This document shows positions 54,865 to 63,212 of a stretch of DNA of 64,000 bases, one piece after another; position 1 is the first letter of the stretch; the number at the start of each line of letters is the position of its first letter. Source of the stretch: AP-15 sp963790875 (GTDB lineage Bacteria > Pseudomonadota > Alphaproteobacteria > ATCC43930 > CGMCC-115725). The notes beneath the pieces were generated by a model. That model was not told where the DNA came from, made no database searches, and saw nothing but the letters and a program-made list of their open reading frames with translations. A program made the position numbers and the translations under genes. The stretch is taken from NCBI GenBank assembly GCA_963790875.1, contig CAWBQT010000003.1:434001-498000 (forward strand), read 5' to 3'.

Positions 54865-56643
54865 ATGCCGAAAATTCATCGTTGCCCGCTAGCCTTCGCC
54901 GTCGGCGGACTGGCGCTCTTGTGGTCGGCGGCAGCCTTGGCGCAAAAGCCGCTGCCGCCGCTGCCGCAGCCGACCACTCCGGCGCCGGTGCCGGCCATAT
55001 TGCAGCACTACAAGCCGGTCGGCGACGACCGGCTGAAGCGGCCGGCCGACGCCGATTGGCTGATGTACCGGCGGACCTACAACGGCTGGGGCTACAGCTC
55101 GCTGGCGCAGATTACGCCCGCCAATGTGGCCCGCCTGAAGATGGCCTGGACCTTGGAGACCGGCCAAGTCGAAGGTCACGAGGCGCCGCCGATCGTCAAC
55201 AACGGGGTGATGTTCGTCGCCACCCCGGGCAATCAGGTATTGGCGATCGACGCCAAGGCCGGCAACCTCCTGTGGCGATACAAGCGGCCGATCCCGGACG
55301 ACATGCTGCTGCTGCACCCGACGAGCCGCGGCGTCGCGCTCTACGGCGACAAGGTCTATTTCGCCGCGGCCGACACGGTTCTCGTCGCACTCGACGCCAA
55401 GACCGGCAAGGAGGTGTGGCAGACCAAGGTCGAGGATTACACGCACGGCTACTACATGACCCTGTCGCCGTTGGTCGCCGCCGGCAAGGTCATGGTCGGC
55501 TGCTCCGGCGGCGAACTCGGCGTCCGCGGGTTTGTCGCGGCCTACGACGCCGATACCGGCAAGCCGGCGTGGAAGACCTACACGGTGCCGTCGCCTGGTG
55601 AACCCGGCAGCGAGACCTGGCCCAAGGGCGACCAGTGGAAGACCGGCGGCGGATCGGTGTGGATCGCCGGCAATTACGATCCGGCGACCAATCTTGCCTA
55701 TTGGGGCACCGGCAATGGCGGGCCGTGGATGGGCGACCAGCGGCCGGGCGACAATCTCTACACCTCCTCGGTGCTCGCCCTTGATGTCGCGACCGGCGCG
55801 ATCAAGGGCTACCACCAATATCATCCGAACAATTCGTGGGACTGGGACGAGGTATCGCCACCGATCCTCGTCGATTACCGGCACGACGGCAAAACCGTCA
55901 GGGGACTCGTCGACGTCGCTCGCGACGGCTATCTGTGGGAGCTGGAGCGCACCGCCGCCGGCCCGATCAAGTTCGTTGCCGGCGAGCCGTTTGTGAAGCA
56001 GAACGTCTTCAAGGGTCTCGATCCCGCGACGGGACGGCCGGTCGTCGATCCGGAACGCCAGCCGGGGACCGGCAAGAAGGCCGATTTCTGTCCGTCGCTA
56101 TGGGGCGGCAAGGACTGGCCGCCTGCCGCCTACAGCCCGAAGACGCGGCTTCTCTACATTCCGGCCAACGAAAACCTGTGCGGCACCTCGATCGGGTCAA
56201 AGGTCACCTATACGCCCGGCGAACGTTATGTCGGTGCCGACACGACCCTCTACATCGCTCCGGGGGCCGACCATATCGGCGAGTTGCAGGCCTGGAACCT
56301 CGATACCGGCAAGAAAGTCTGGAGCCACCCGTTCGCTACTTCGCAGCTCTGGGGGCCGGTATTGGCGACGGGCGGCGGGCTCGTCTTCATGGGCGGCACC
56401 AACGACCGTTATTTCCGTGCCTTCGACGCCGCGACCGGCAAAGTTTTGTGGCAGTACCGCACCGGCTCGGGGGTGATCGGCGTGCCGGTGTCGTTCAGCG
56501 TCGACGGCAGGCAATACGTCGCCGTGCAATCGGGCTGGGGCGTCGATTCGGCGCGCATGCAGGCGCGTCTCAATCTGGTTCGGCCGTACCAGTTTACCGA
56601 CGTGCAGCAAGGCGGTGCGGTGTGGGTCTTCGCCGTCGAATAG
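54865..56643 (+). CDS. PQQ-dependent alcohol dehydrogenase, lanthanide-type active site
   Basis: A 592-residue periplasmic quinoprotein: signal LAFAVGGLALLWSAAALAQ, then eight-bladed propeller repeats (VLAIDAKAGNLLWRYKRP; VLVALDAKTGKEVWQTKVED; LQAWNLDTGKKVWSHPF). The catalytic loop reads NNSWDWDEVSPP. In lanthanide-dependent enzymes (XoxF, ExaF) a second Asp stands two residues after the catalytic Asp, whereas calcium enzymes such as MxaF have Ala there; this protein has Asp. The adjacent Cys-Cys pair usual above PQQ in these enzymes is not seen. No haem domain. It ends an operon with the molybdenum hydroxylase and Rieske protein. Substrate unknown. Confidence 0.88.
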   Translation: MPKIHRCPLAFAVGGLALLWSAAALAQKPLPPLPQPTTPAPVPAILQHYKPVGDDRLKRPADADWLMYRRTYNGWGYSSLAQITPANVARLKMAWTLETGQVEGHEAPPIVNNGVMFVATPGNQVLAIDAKAGNLLWRYKRPIPDDMLLLHPTSRGVALYGDKVYFAAADTVLVALDAKTGKEVWQTKVEDYTHGYYMTLSPLVAAGKVMVGCSGGELGVRGFVAAYDADTGKPAWKTYTVPSPGEPGSETWPKGDQWKTGGGSVWIAGNYDPATNLAYWGTGNGGPWMGDQRPGDNLYTSSVLALDVATGAIKGYHQYHPNNSWDWDEVSPPILVDYRHDGKTVRGLVDVARDGYLWELERTAAGPIKFVAGEPFVKQNVFKGLDPATGRPVVDPERQPGTGKKADFCPSLWGGKDWPPAAYSPKTRLLYIPANENLCGTSIGSKVTYTPGERYVGADTTLYIAPGADHIGELQAWNLDTGKKVWSHPFATSQLWGPVLATGGGLVFMGGTNDRYFRAFDAATGKVLWQYRTGSGVIGVPVSFSVDGRQYVAVQSGWGVDSARMQARLNLVRPYQFTDVQQGGAVWVFAVE

Positions 56644-56893
56644 ACCCGAGCGATCACCCCCACCCAAACCCTGTACCCTTAAAGCGGTCGTGAACCGGTC
56701 TGCTTTCAGACTGGCCGGACCGGGCCAGCCCGCCGGGAGTAGCCGAACCCACCCCGTGACTTGAGCACCTGGGGAGGACCCGCACCCCGGCAGGTTGGCC
56801 GCGACGGAAGTCCTGTGGGAGGTTGCGCTTCGAGCGCCAGTACAGGGACTGACGTTCGTCGCGGTGGTCCGGCTGCACAAGGAGGGAGTGACC
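56644..56893. other. IS110 upstream noncoding region with hairpins
   Basis: This 250-bp gap holds a hairpin (CCGGTCTG-CTTT-CAGACTGG, 56695-56714) and further GC-rich dyads just before the transposase. In IS110-type elements a structured guide (bridge) RNA is encoded beside the transposase, often on this side. I cannot define the element's end or fold the RNA by eye. Confidence 0.35.
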
Positions 56894-58204
56894 ATGATGG
56901 AAGAGATTGAGTGGTTTGTCGGCATCGACTGGGCGAGCAAGACGCATCAAGCCTGCCTGATCGATGCCGGCGGCAAGATTGTCGGTGAGCGAGCGTTTGA
57001 CCATGACGGCGCCGGGCTGGCGGAGCTCTGCGCCTGGTTGTTGTCGATGACCGGCGCCGAACCGGCGGCGATCGCGGTGGCGATCGAAGTGCCGCACGGG
57101 CCGATCGTCGAAACGCTGCTCGAACGCGGTTTCCCGGTCTACGCGATCAACCCCAAGCAGCTCGACCGGTTCCGCGACCGCTTCACCGTCGCCGGCGCCA
57201 AGGACGATCGGCGGGACGCCCAAGTCGCGGCCGACAGCTTGCGCACCGATCGCCACGCCTTCCGGCGCTTGTCGGTCGACGACCCGGTGATTGTCGAGTT
57301 GCGCGAATGGTCGCGCATGACCGAGGATCTGCAGCGCGAACGCAGTCGTCTGGCCAACCGTGTGCGCGAGCAACTGTGGCGTTATTACCCGCAGATGCTG
57401 GCCCTCTCCGACGATCTCGCGGCCGCGTGGTTTCTCGAGTTGTGGCGCCAGGCGCCAAGCCCGGCGAAGGCCGCCCGGCTGCGCCAGACGACAATCGAGC
57501 AGCTCCTCAAAGCCCACCGTATCCGCCGTTTGCAGGCTGCCGAGGTGTTGCAGGTCTTGCGCCAGAAGCCGTTGTCGGTGGCGCCCGGCGTGGTCGCCGC
57601 GGCAACCGCCCATATCGACGTGGTGGCCGCTCGCATCGGCTTGGTCGACCGGCAGCTCAAAGCCGCGCACCGCAAGCTCGACCAGCTCTGCGACCAGCTC
57701 ATCCCGCCCGCGGAGACGGCACCGGCGGAAGGCGGCGAGGAGAACGCGCCGGGGCAGCGTTGCGAGCAGCGCGACGTGGTGATCCTGCGATCCATGCCAG
57801 GGCTCGGAAGGATCACCCTCGCCACGCTGCTCCCCACGGGTCAAGCCCGTGGGCTGAAGGCCCACGAGGCCTGGCAGCCTCTGCAGCGACGAGATTACCA
57901 TGCCTTGCGCCTGCTGTCCGGGGTCGCACCGGTGACCCGACGCAGCGGTAAGAGCTGCATCGTGGTGCGCCGCTACGCCTGCAACAAGCGGCTGGATAAT
58001 GCGCTCTATCATTGGGCGCGCGTGGCTACCCAGCACGACGCGCCGAGCCGCGATCGCTATGCCGCGCTGCGCGCTCGTGGCCATAGCCACGGCCGCGCCC
58101 TGCGCACGGTCGCCGACCGCCTGCTGTCGGTGGCTTGTACCCTGCTCGAACGGCAAACCCTGTTCGACCCCGACTACAAGCCGCCGCAGGCTGCCGCCGC
58201 ATGA
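56894..58204 (+). CDS. IS110 family transposase
   Basis: A 436-residue DEDD-type recombinase, apparently intact. The N-terminal RuvC-like domain carries FVGIDWASK (Asp), AIEVPHGPI (Glu) and AGAKDDRRDAQVAADSL (Asp pair). The C-terminal transposase_20 domain has SMPGLGRITLATLLPTGQ and LSGVAPVTRRSGKSCIVVRR with the catalytic Ser near SGKS. A GGAGGG site precedes tandem ATG codons. It lies between the two convergent PQQ dehydrogenase genes, in the intergenic gap, so neither gene is interrupted. Element ends are not defined. Confidence 0.92.
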   Translation: MMEEIEWFVGIDWASKTHQACLIDAGGKIVGERAFDHDGAGLAELCAWLLSMTGAEPAAIAVAIEVPHGPIVETLLERGFPVYAINPKQLDRFRDRFTVAGAKDDRRDAQVAADSLRTDRHAFRRLSVDDPVIVELREWSRMTEDLQRERSRLANRVREQLWRYYPQMLALSDDLAAAWFLELWRQAPSPAKAARLRQTTIEQLLKAHRIRRLQAAEVLQVLRQKPLSVAPGVVAAATAHIDVVAARIGLVDRQLKAAHRKLDQLCDQLIPPAETAPAEGGEENAPGQRCEQRDVVILRSMPGLGRITLATLLPTGQARGLKAHEAWQPLQRRDYHALRLLSGVAPVTRRSGKSCIVVRRYACNKRLDNALYHWARVATQHDAPSRDRYAALRARGHSHGRALRTVADRLLSVACTLLERQTLFDPDYKPPQAAAA

Positions 58205-58732
58205 GCCTCCCGCTGGCATCCCTTTGTTCGATCGAACGGCACCATCCCTTCGTCCCGACCCGCCGACCGGCAGGGCACCGCGCGCAGCGGCAGTCAAGGA
58301 TGCCGCCGGCGCAGCGGCGGCACCGGCAAAGCCGGCGCGCAGCGTCCTTGACAGAGCGAGCACGGTGCTATCCTCCCGGCGCCGGACGATCGCTCCGAGA
58401 CACTGCGCTGCCGCAGCCTGGCGCGGGGATCTCGCGGCTCCTATTGGCAATCGTTACGTCACGTTTCCCAAGGCTCGTAACGGTTGCTTCCTCACGGCCT
58501 TGCCGGCCCAAAGACCGGTCAGGCATCGACCCGGTCTGGACCTTCAGCGCCCGCCCCCTCTGCGGGGTTACCGTCCCGCATTTTTCGCTTGATCATTGGT
58601 GGGGGGTCCTCCCCCATCAAGGGGGATCAAGGGGGCCCCCTCGATGGGGGCCGGGGTGGAGGTTGGGGTGGGGGTGATGCGCGCCAAACACACAGAGGCG
58701 GATCGGTTTGGTGCGTCGGCTCGAAAACCGGG
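58205..58732. other. IS110 downstream noncoding region and convergent end of the PQQ-cupredoxin gene
   Basis: No gene supported. It holds a long dyad (GTCAAGGA at 58293 and TCCTTGAC at 58345, enclosing smaller GC-rich hairpins) that may be part of the IS110 element. Confidence 0.4.
58611..58650. terminator. Strong GC-rich hairpin near the end of the PQQ-cupredoxin gene
   Basis: Arms of 15 bp (CCCCCATCAAGGGGG and CCCCCTCGATGGGGG) pair with one mismatch around a 10-base loop, about 85 bp beyond the stop of the leftward gene. It could end transcription from that side or be an intergenic repeat; no T tract follows on the minus strand. Confidence 0.4.
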
Positions 58733-60805
58733 CTAAGGAGCGACGTAGACGGCGCCGTACATCCAGGGATGGATCGTGCAGATGTAGAAATGGGTGCCGG
58801 GCTCGGTGAAAGTGAAACTTTTCGACTGTCCCTTCGCCAATAGTCCGGTGTCCCACTTGCCTTTATCGGCCCCGGTGGCGGTCGCCGTGTGCGGCAGATC
58901 GCCCATATTGACGAAAGTCACGGTCGTTCCTGCCTTGACCCGGGTGCGCGCCGGGAAATAGGCGTATTCGGCATTGAGATCGGCAATCTTGACCTTGTCG
59001 GCGCCGTCGACGATCGGCCCGCCGGGCCCGGCCGCGGTCAATGGCGGCGGCGGCGGCCACAGCGGCGAGATCTGCCCGTTGAGTGCGAATGCCCACAATG
59101 CGTCGCCATTGGCGCTGCCCTGGATCGAATTGCCGCCGGTAACGATCGCAAGGTATTCCTGGCCGTCCACCTCGTAGGCGATCGGCGGCGCGTCGGCTCC
59201 GAAACCGGTCTGGAACTTCCACAAGACGTCGCCGGTCTTCGCGTCGAGCGCCACGAAATTGCCGTCGGGCTCACCGCGCAACAACAGGCCGCCCTTCGTT
59301 ACCGACGAACCGCCGCCGCCGCCCATGCGGTACGGCATCTGCTGCTGCCAGGCGATCTTGTTGCTGAGGCTGCTGATCGCCGTGAAGGTGCCGGCGAGCG
59401 GCGCGCCGATCGGCGGCGCCTGCGTGCCGCCAACATAACGCAATCCCTTTTTATAGGTATCGCCATAGCGCACGAAGGTGCTCGGGCGGATCGTGCCGGG
59501 CACATAGAAAAAGCCGGTGTCGGGATCATACGGCATCGGCGACCAGTTGGTGCCGCCCTGTCCGCCGGGCGCCATCAGCACCGGGGTTTCCCAGAACGCG
59601 GCGAAGATGCAGCCGGGTTTGTCATAGCCGGGCAGTGGCTTGGCGCAGGTCGGCACGGTATTGTCGCCGAGCGGGAAGGGTTGCGTCGCGGCGGTCTTTT
59701 GCAGCGGTTCCTGCGGTACCGGTTTCTCGTCGATGCCGATCAGCGGCTTGCCGTTGGTGCGATCGAGAATGTAGACCCAGCCGGTGCGCCCGGCTTCGGC
59801 AATGCCTTTTCTGGGCTGGCCGTTGACGACGGTGTCGAACAAGACGACCGGGCTCGCGGCGTCATAATCCCAGATGTCGTGGTGCACCTCCTGGAAGTGC
59901 CAGACATACTCGCCGGTCTTCGCCTTGAGCGCCATGATCGAGGCGCAGAACAGATTGTCGCCGGCGCGCACCGCGCCGTTGTAATCGGGACCGCAATTGC
60001 CGGTTGCGAAGTAGATGAGCCCGAGTTCGGGATCGAGCGCCGGCGTGTTCCAGATCGGGGCGCCGCCACGCCCCGCCTGGATGTTGTTGGGCCAGGTGTC
60101 GCTGCCGACCTCGCCCGGGGCCGGCAAGGTAAAGGCGCGCCACAGGATCTTGCCAGTCCTAGCGTCGAGCGCGGTCAGCCGGCCGCGGGTGCCGAACTCG
60201 CCGCCGGCGATGCCGCTATAGACGATGCCGTCGTAATAGAGCGGTGCACTCGTCACGACGTAACCGTTCTGCCACTTCTCGATCGGGGTTTTCCACATCT
60301 CCTTGCCGGTCTTGATGTCGAGGGCCACGACATTGGTGTCGAGCTGCCCGAGGAACAGCATCCCCTCGCCCATCGCCAGCCCGCGGTTGAGCCAGCCGCA
60401 GCACACGGTCGCGATCTTCTGGTCGATCCCCGATTTGCGCTCCCAGAGAATCACGCCGGTCTTGGCATTGAGCGCGAATGCGTCGTCGTTGCCGGTGACG
60501 ACATACATGATGCCGTCCCTGACCAGCGGCGTCGCCTCGGCCGAATACTTGCCGCCGATGCCCGAGCCATTGAGGCGGGCCATCCACGCTCCCTTGAGCT
60601 GCTTGACATTACCGGCATTGATCTGCGTCAAGGTCGAGTAGCGCTGATTGGTCATGTTCCCGCCATTCGTCACCCAGTCCTTGCCGACCGGGCTCGCCAG
60701 CAGCTTGTCGATCGCGGGATCGGCCGCCGAAACCGGCGTACCGCCGAGGCACAGGAGGCCAACTGCCGCCAGAACCAACGCCGAAAGACTATCCCGATGG
60801 CGCAT
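58733..60805 (-). CDS. PQQ-dependent dehydrogenase fused to a C-terminal cupredoxin
   Basis: A 690-residue periplasmic protein. The start is the ATG at 60805 with GAGGAG before it; the signal is SALVLAAVGLLCLGGTPVSA. The propeller domain has VVALDIKTGKEMWKTPIEKW-type repeats, the vicinal Cys pair IATVCCGWLNRG, and the catalytic loop HHDIWDYDAASP, again with the extra Asp of lanthanide-dependent enzymes. The last 110 residues form a cupredoxin: DLPHTATATG supplies His, and YICTIHPWMYG supplies Cys, His and Met of a type 1 copper site. The copper domain takes the place that haem c has in type II alcohol dehydrogenases, implying direct internal electron transfer. It faces the other PQQ gene. Confidence 0.9.
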   Translation of the reverse strand: MRHRDSLSALVLAAVGLLCLGGTPVSAADPAIDKLLASPVGKDWVTNGGNMTNQRYSTLTQINAGNVKQLKGAWMARLNGSGIGGKYSAEATPLVRDGIMYVVTGNDDAFALNAKTGVILWERKSGIDQKIATVCCGWLNRGLAMGEGMLFLGQLDTNVVALDIKTGKEMWKTPIEKWQNGYVVTSAPLYYDGIVYSGIAGGEFGTRGRLTALDARTGKILWRAFTLPAPGEVGSDTWPNNIQAGRGGAPIWNTPALDPELGLIYFATGNCGPDYNGAVRAGDNLFCASIMALKAKTGEYVWHFQEVHHDIWDYDAASPVVLFDTVVNGQPRKGIAEAGRTGWVYILDRTNGKPLIGIDEKPVPQEPLQKTAATQPFPLGDNTVPTCAKPLPGYDKPGCIFAAFWETPVLMAPGGQGGTNWSPMPYDPDTGFFYVPGTIRPSTFVRYGDTYKKGLRYVGGTQAPPIGAPLAGTFTAISSLSNKIAWQQQMPYRMGGGGGSSVTKGGLLLRGEPDGNFVALDAKTGDVLWKFQTGFGADAPPIAYEVDGQEYLAIVTGGNSIQGSANGDALWAFALNGQISPLWPPPPPLTAAGPGGPIVDGADKVKIADLNAEYAYFPARTRVKAGTTVTFVNMGDLPHTATATGADKGKWDTGLLAKGQSKSFTFTEPGTHFYICTIHPWMYGAVYVAP

Positions 60806-61159
60806 GTCGCTCCTCCCTCGACCCATCGGCATTGCCGGTTGCCGATCGTAGCGGCGATTGTTCGCCTCTGCGGCCTGCCATGGCAACAGGGTTAATGACC
60901 CGCCTGGCCGCGACCCGATCGGCGATCGCCTTCCTACCGTTCCGGCGGTTGAGACTAATCGCCTTTGCGGCCGGTCGCCCAAGCGGGAACCCAGGGATTT
61001 CAGTTGTTTGTTCCCTGTTCAAGCCAGGGGCAGGCCTGGGCCCCCGCGTTCGCGGGGGCGACGATTATGAGTGGATCGCGCGATTGGATTACAGCGTCGG
61101 TTGCAGGATCAGTTCATAGCGGGCAGGCTACCGAACCGGCTTCTCTTCGGGAGACGACG
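60806..61159. other. Divergent intergenic region
   Basis: A 354-bp gap between divergent genes, with one palindromic repeat (61041-61058). I see no gene; promoters for both directions should lie here. Confidence 0.45.
61041..61058. repeat. REP-like hairpin
   Basis: CCCCCGCG-TT-CGCGGGGG, perfect 8-bp arms, followed by CGACGAT, the tail shared with the hairpin at 23997-24016. Confidence 0.5.
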
Positions 61160-62059
61160 ATGACCACACGCACCGCAGCACTGCGCCGGCTCCTCGCCGA
61201 GGAGCGTTTCATCGACATGCCGGTCGCCTGCGATCCGCTGCATGGCCGCCTGATCGAAAGCCTCGGGTTCAAGACAGTCTATAACGGCGGCTTCGCGACC
61301 GGCGGGTCGCGCGCGATCTCGGAACCGTTGCTGACCCTGGACGAGCAGGTGCGCTCGGCCGGCGACATCGCCAAGAGCGTCGATGTGCCGGTCGTCGCCG
61401 ATGCCGGCGCCGGTTTCGGCGAGCCGCTGCACACGATGCGCACGGTCAAGGAATTCATCCATGCCGGCGTCGCCGGCATCCATATCGAAGATCAGCTCTA
61501 TCCGAAGCGGGCGCATTACCACAAATACGTGGCGCATGTGATCCCGCGGCAGGATTTTGCCGACAAGATCAAATTCGCCTGCCGGCAGCGCGACGAGACC
61601 GACCAGGATTTCGTGATCATCGCGCGCAGCAATTCCTGCCGCTTCGAGGGGCTGGAGGAGGCGGTCGCGCGGATCAACATGGCGGCCGAGGTCGGCGCCG
61701 ATATGGGCATGATCTTTCCGCGCACGCCCGAGGAATTGGCGCAGGCGACAAAGCTCGCGAAAATCCCGCTCGTCTATGTGCGCAGCTTCGGCAACCGCGA
61801 CAACCGCCCGACGCCGACTTCGCCCGAATTGGCCGAAATGGGCTACAAGGCCTGCATCGACGCCCTGTTGCAGCTCCTCGTCGGCTTTCACTACGCAAGG
61901 CGCGCCTTGGCCGAGTTGAAGGAGACCGGCGGCTATGCCGGGCTCACACCCGACGAGCTCGTCACCGCGCGGCACGATATCGAGACGCTCATCGGCCTCG
62001 ATCGCTTCTACGAAATCGAGGAAGAGACGGTCGAGGAGAAGAAATGGGGCAAGCGATAG
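61160..62059 (+). CDS. Isocitrate lyase/PEP mutase superfamily protein
   Basis: A 299-residue TIM-barrel enzyme. FIDMPVACDPLHGRLIESLG, VVADAGAGFGEPLHTMRTVK and AGVAGIHIEDQLYPKRAHYH match the family barrel, with the metal-binding Asp and Glu. The catalytic-loop Cys of isocitrate and methylisocitrate lyases (KKCGH or KRCGH) is absent: this position reads PKRAHYH. The enzyme is therefore more likely a mutase, hydrolase or decarboxylase of a C3-C5 oxo acid than a classical lyase. The start at 61160 follows GGGAG. It ends just before a tandem repeat that separates it from the next gene. Confidence 0.85.
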   Translation: MTTRTAALRRLLAEERFIDMPVACDPLHGRLIESLGFKTVYNGGFATGGSRAISEPLLTLDEQVRSAGDIAKSVDVPVVADAGAGFGEPLHTMRTVKEFIHAGVAGIHIEDQLYPKRAHYHKYVAHVIPRQDFADKIKFACRQRDETDQDFVIIARSNSCRFEGLEEAVARINMAAEVGADMGMIFPRTPEELAQATKLAKIPLVYVRSFGNRDNRPTPTSPELAEMGYKACIDALLQLLVGFHYARRALAELKETGGYAGLTPDELVTARHDIETLIGLDRFYEIEEETVEEKKWGKR

Positions 62060-62060
62060 C

Positions 62061-62112
62061 GGCGGCGATTGCTCGCGTCCGGCGGCGATTGCTCGCGTCC
62101 GGCGGCGATTGC
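62061..62112. repeat. 20-bp tandem repeat, 2.6 copies
   Basis: The unit GGCGGCGATTGCTCGCGTCC occurs exactly at 62061-62080 and 62081-62100, then for 12 bases more. It sits in the 94-bp gap between the gene ending at 62059 and the gene starting at 62154, just upstream of the latter's ribosome site, where copy number could change spacing or mRNA structure. Confidence 0.8.
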
Positions 62113-62153
62113 GGTAGGATGCCTCGGAACAAGGCGACCACAGGGAGGACAGG

Positions 62154-63212
62154 ATGTCGGGCAACCGCGGCGAGCAGACGATCGTGCATTTCGTCGGCAG
62201 CATTCCGTTGCCCGACGCCGAAACCGTGTTCCGCACCCTCGCCGCTTCGGCGGGGCCGCATCTCTTGCGGCTGCCCGACGGAGAGACCGGCATCCGCAAG
62301 ACCTGGATCCGCTTTTTGCAGGGCGTTCTCGCTGAAAACCCGGCGATCGAGGTGGCGGCGGATGTCCCGCCCTTCAGGTTCACGCAATGGGACGGCAAAC
62401 TCTTGCGGGAAATCACGCGCCTGCGGGTGAAACCTGGCGCCCGTCCCGACCCCGCGACGTTCGAGACCGGCTATGCCGATATGGCGATCGCGTCATGGGC
62501 CCTATTCGAGCGCCTGCAGCAGGCCGGCGTCATTCCGCCGGCGGTCAAGTTCCAGGTCTCGCTGCCGACGCCGATCGCCCCGACCTACAACAACATGCTG
62601 CCGAGCGACCGGCAGCTCGTTCTGCCGGCCCTGACCGAGCATCTCGTCGGCGAGGTTGGCAAGATCGCCGGCGCCATCCCGCCCGACCGCCTGGCGCTGC
62701 AATGGGACGTCTGCCAGGAGGTGCTCGCCTGGGAAGGCTATTACGAAACGGGACCCGTCGATTTCCGCAGCGAGACGCTCGCCGTGCTGACGCGGATCGG
62801 CGATGCGGTGCCGGAACCGGTCGAGCTCGGCTACCATCTTTGCTACGGCAGCCCGGCCGACGAGCACTGCGTGCAGCCCAAGGACATGGCGATCATGGTC
62901 GAGATGGCCAACGCCGTCAGCGCCGGCGTCTCGCGTCCGATCGAGTTCTTTCATATGCCGGTGCCGAAAGACCGCGCCGACGACGCCTATTTTGCGCCGC
63001 TCGACCATCTGCGCCTACCTCCTGAAACCGCCCTCTATCTCGGCCTCGTTCATCACGCCGACGCGCCGGGCGATATGGCGCGCCTTGCCGCGGCACGGCG
63101 CCATGCTCGCGTCGCCGGGGTCGCGACCGAATGCGGCATGGCACGCGGCGATCCGGCGCGACTGCCGGCACTCCTCGCCGCCCATGTCCACGCGGCGCAA
63201 CTCGGCGGGTAG
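62154..63212 (+). CDS. Uncharacterised UROD/MetE-like barrel protein
   Basis: A 352-residue cytoplasmic protein. GSIPLPDAETVFRTLAASAG, then HLLRLPDGETGIRKTWIRFL, form a conserved-looking opening; LALQWDVCQEVLAWEGYYET and VELGYHLCYGSPADEHCVQP follow, and VAGVATECGMARGDPARLPA ends it. The ECG segment near the end resembles the Cys of the methionine-synthase zinc site, and the arrangement suits the UROD/MetE-like TIM barrel, but I do not know a characterised relative. GGGAGGACAGG precedes the ATG. It may be co-transcribed with the PEP mutase-type gene upstream. Confidence 0.7.
   Translation: MSGNRGEQTIVHFVGSIPLPDAETVFRTLAASAGPHLLRLPDGETGIRKTWIRFLQGVLAENPAIEVAADVPPFRFTQWDGKLLREITRLRVKPGARPDPATFETGYADMAIASWALFERLQQAGVIPPAVKFQVSLPTPIAPTYNNMLPSDRQLVLPALTEHLVGEVGKIAGAIPPDRLALQWDVCQEVLAWEGYYETGPVDFRSETLAVLTRIGDAVPEPVELGYHLCYGSPADEHCVQPKDMAIMVEMANAVSAGVSRPIEFFHMPVPKDRADDAYFAPLDHLRLPPETALYLGLVHHADAPGDMARLAAARRHARVAGVATECGMARGDPARLPALLAAHVHAAQLGG

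Noticed and set aside
56654..58450. 598-residue leftward frame opposite the IS110 transposase
   Set aside because: High-GC antisense frame; the transposase motifs on the other strand explain the region.
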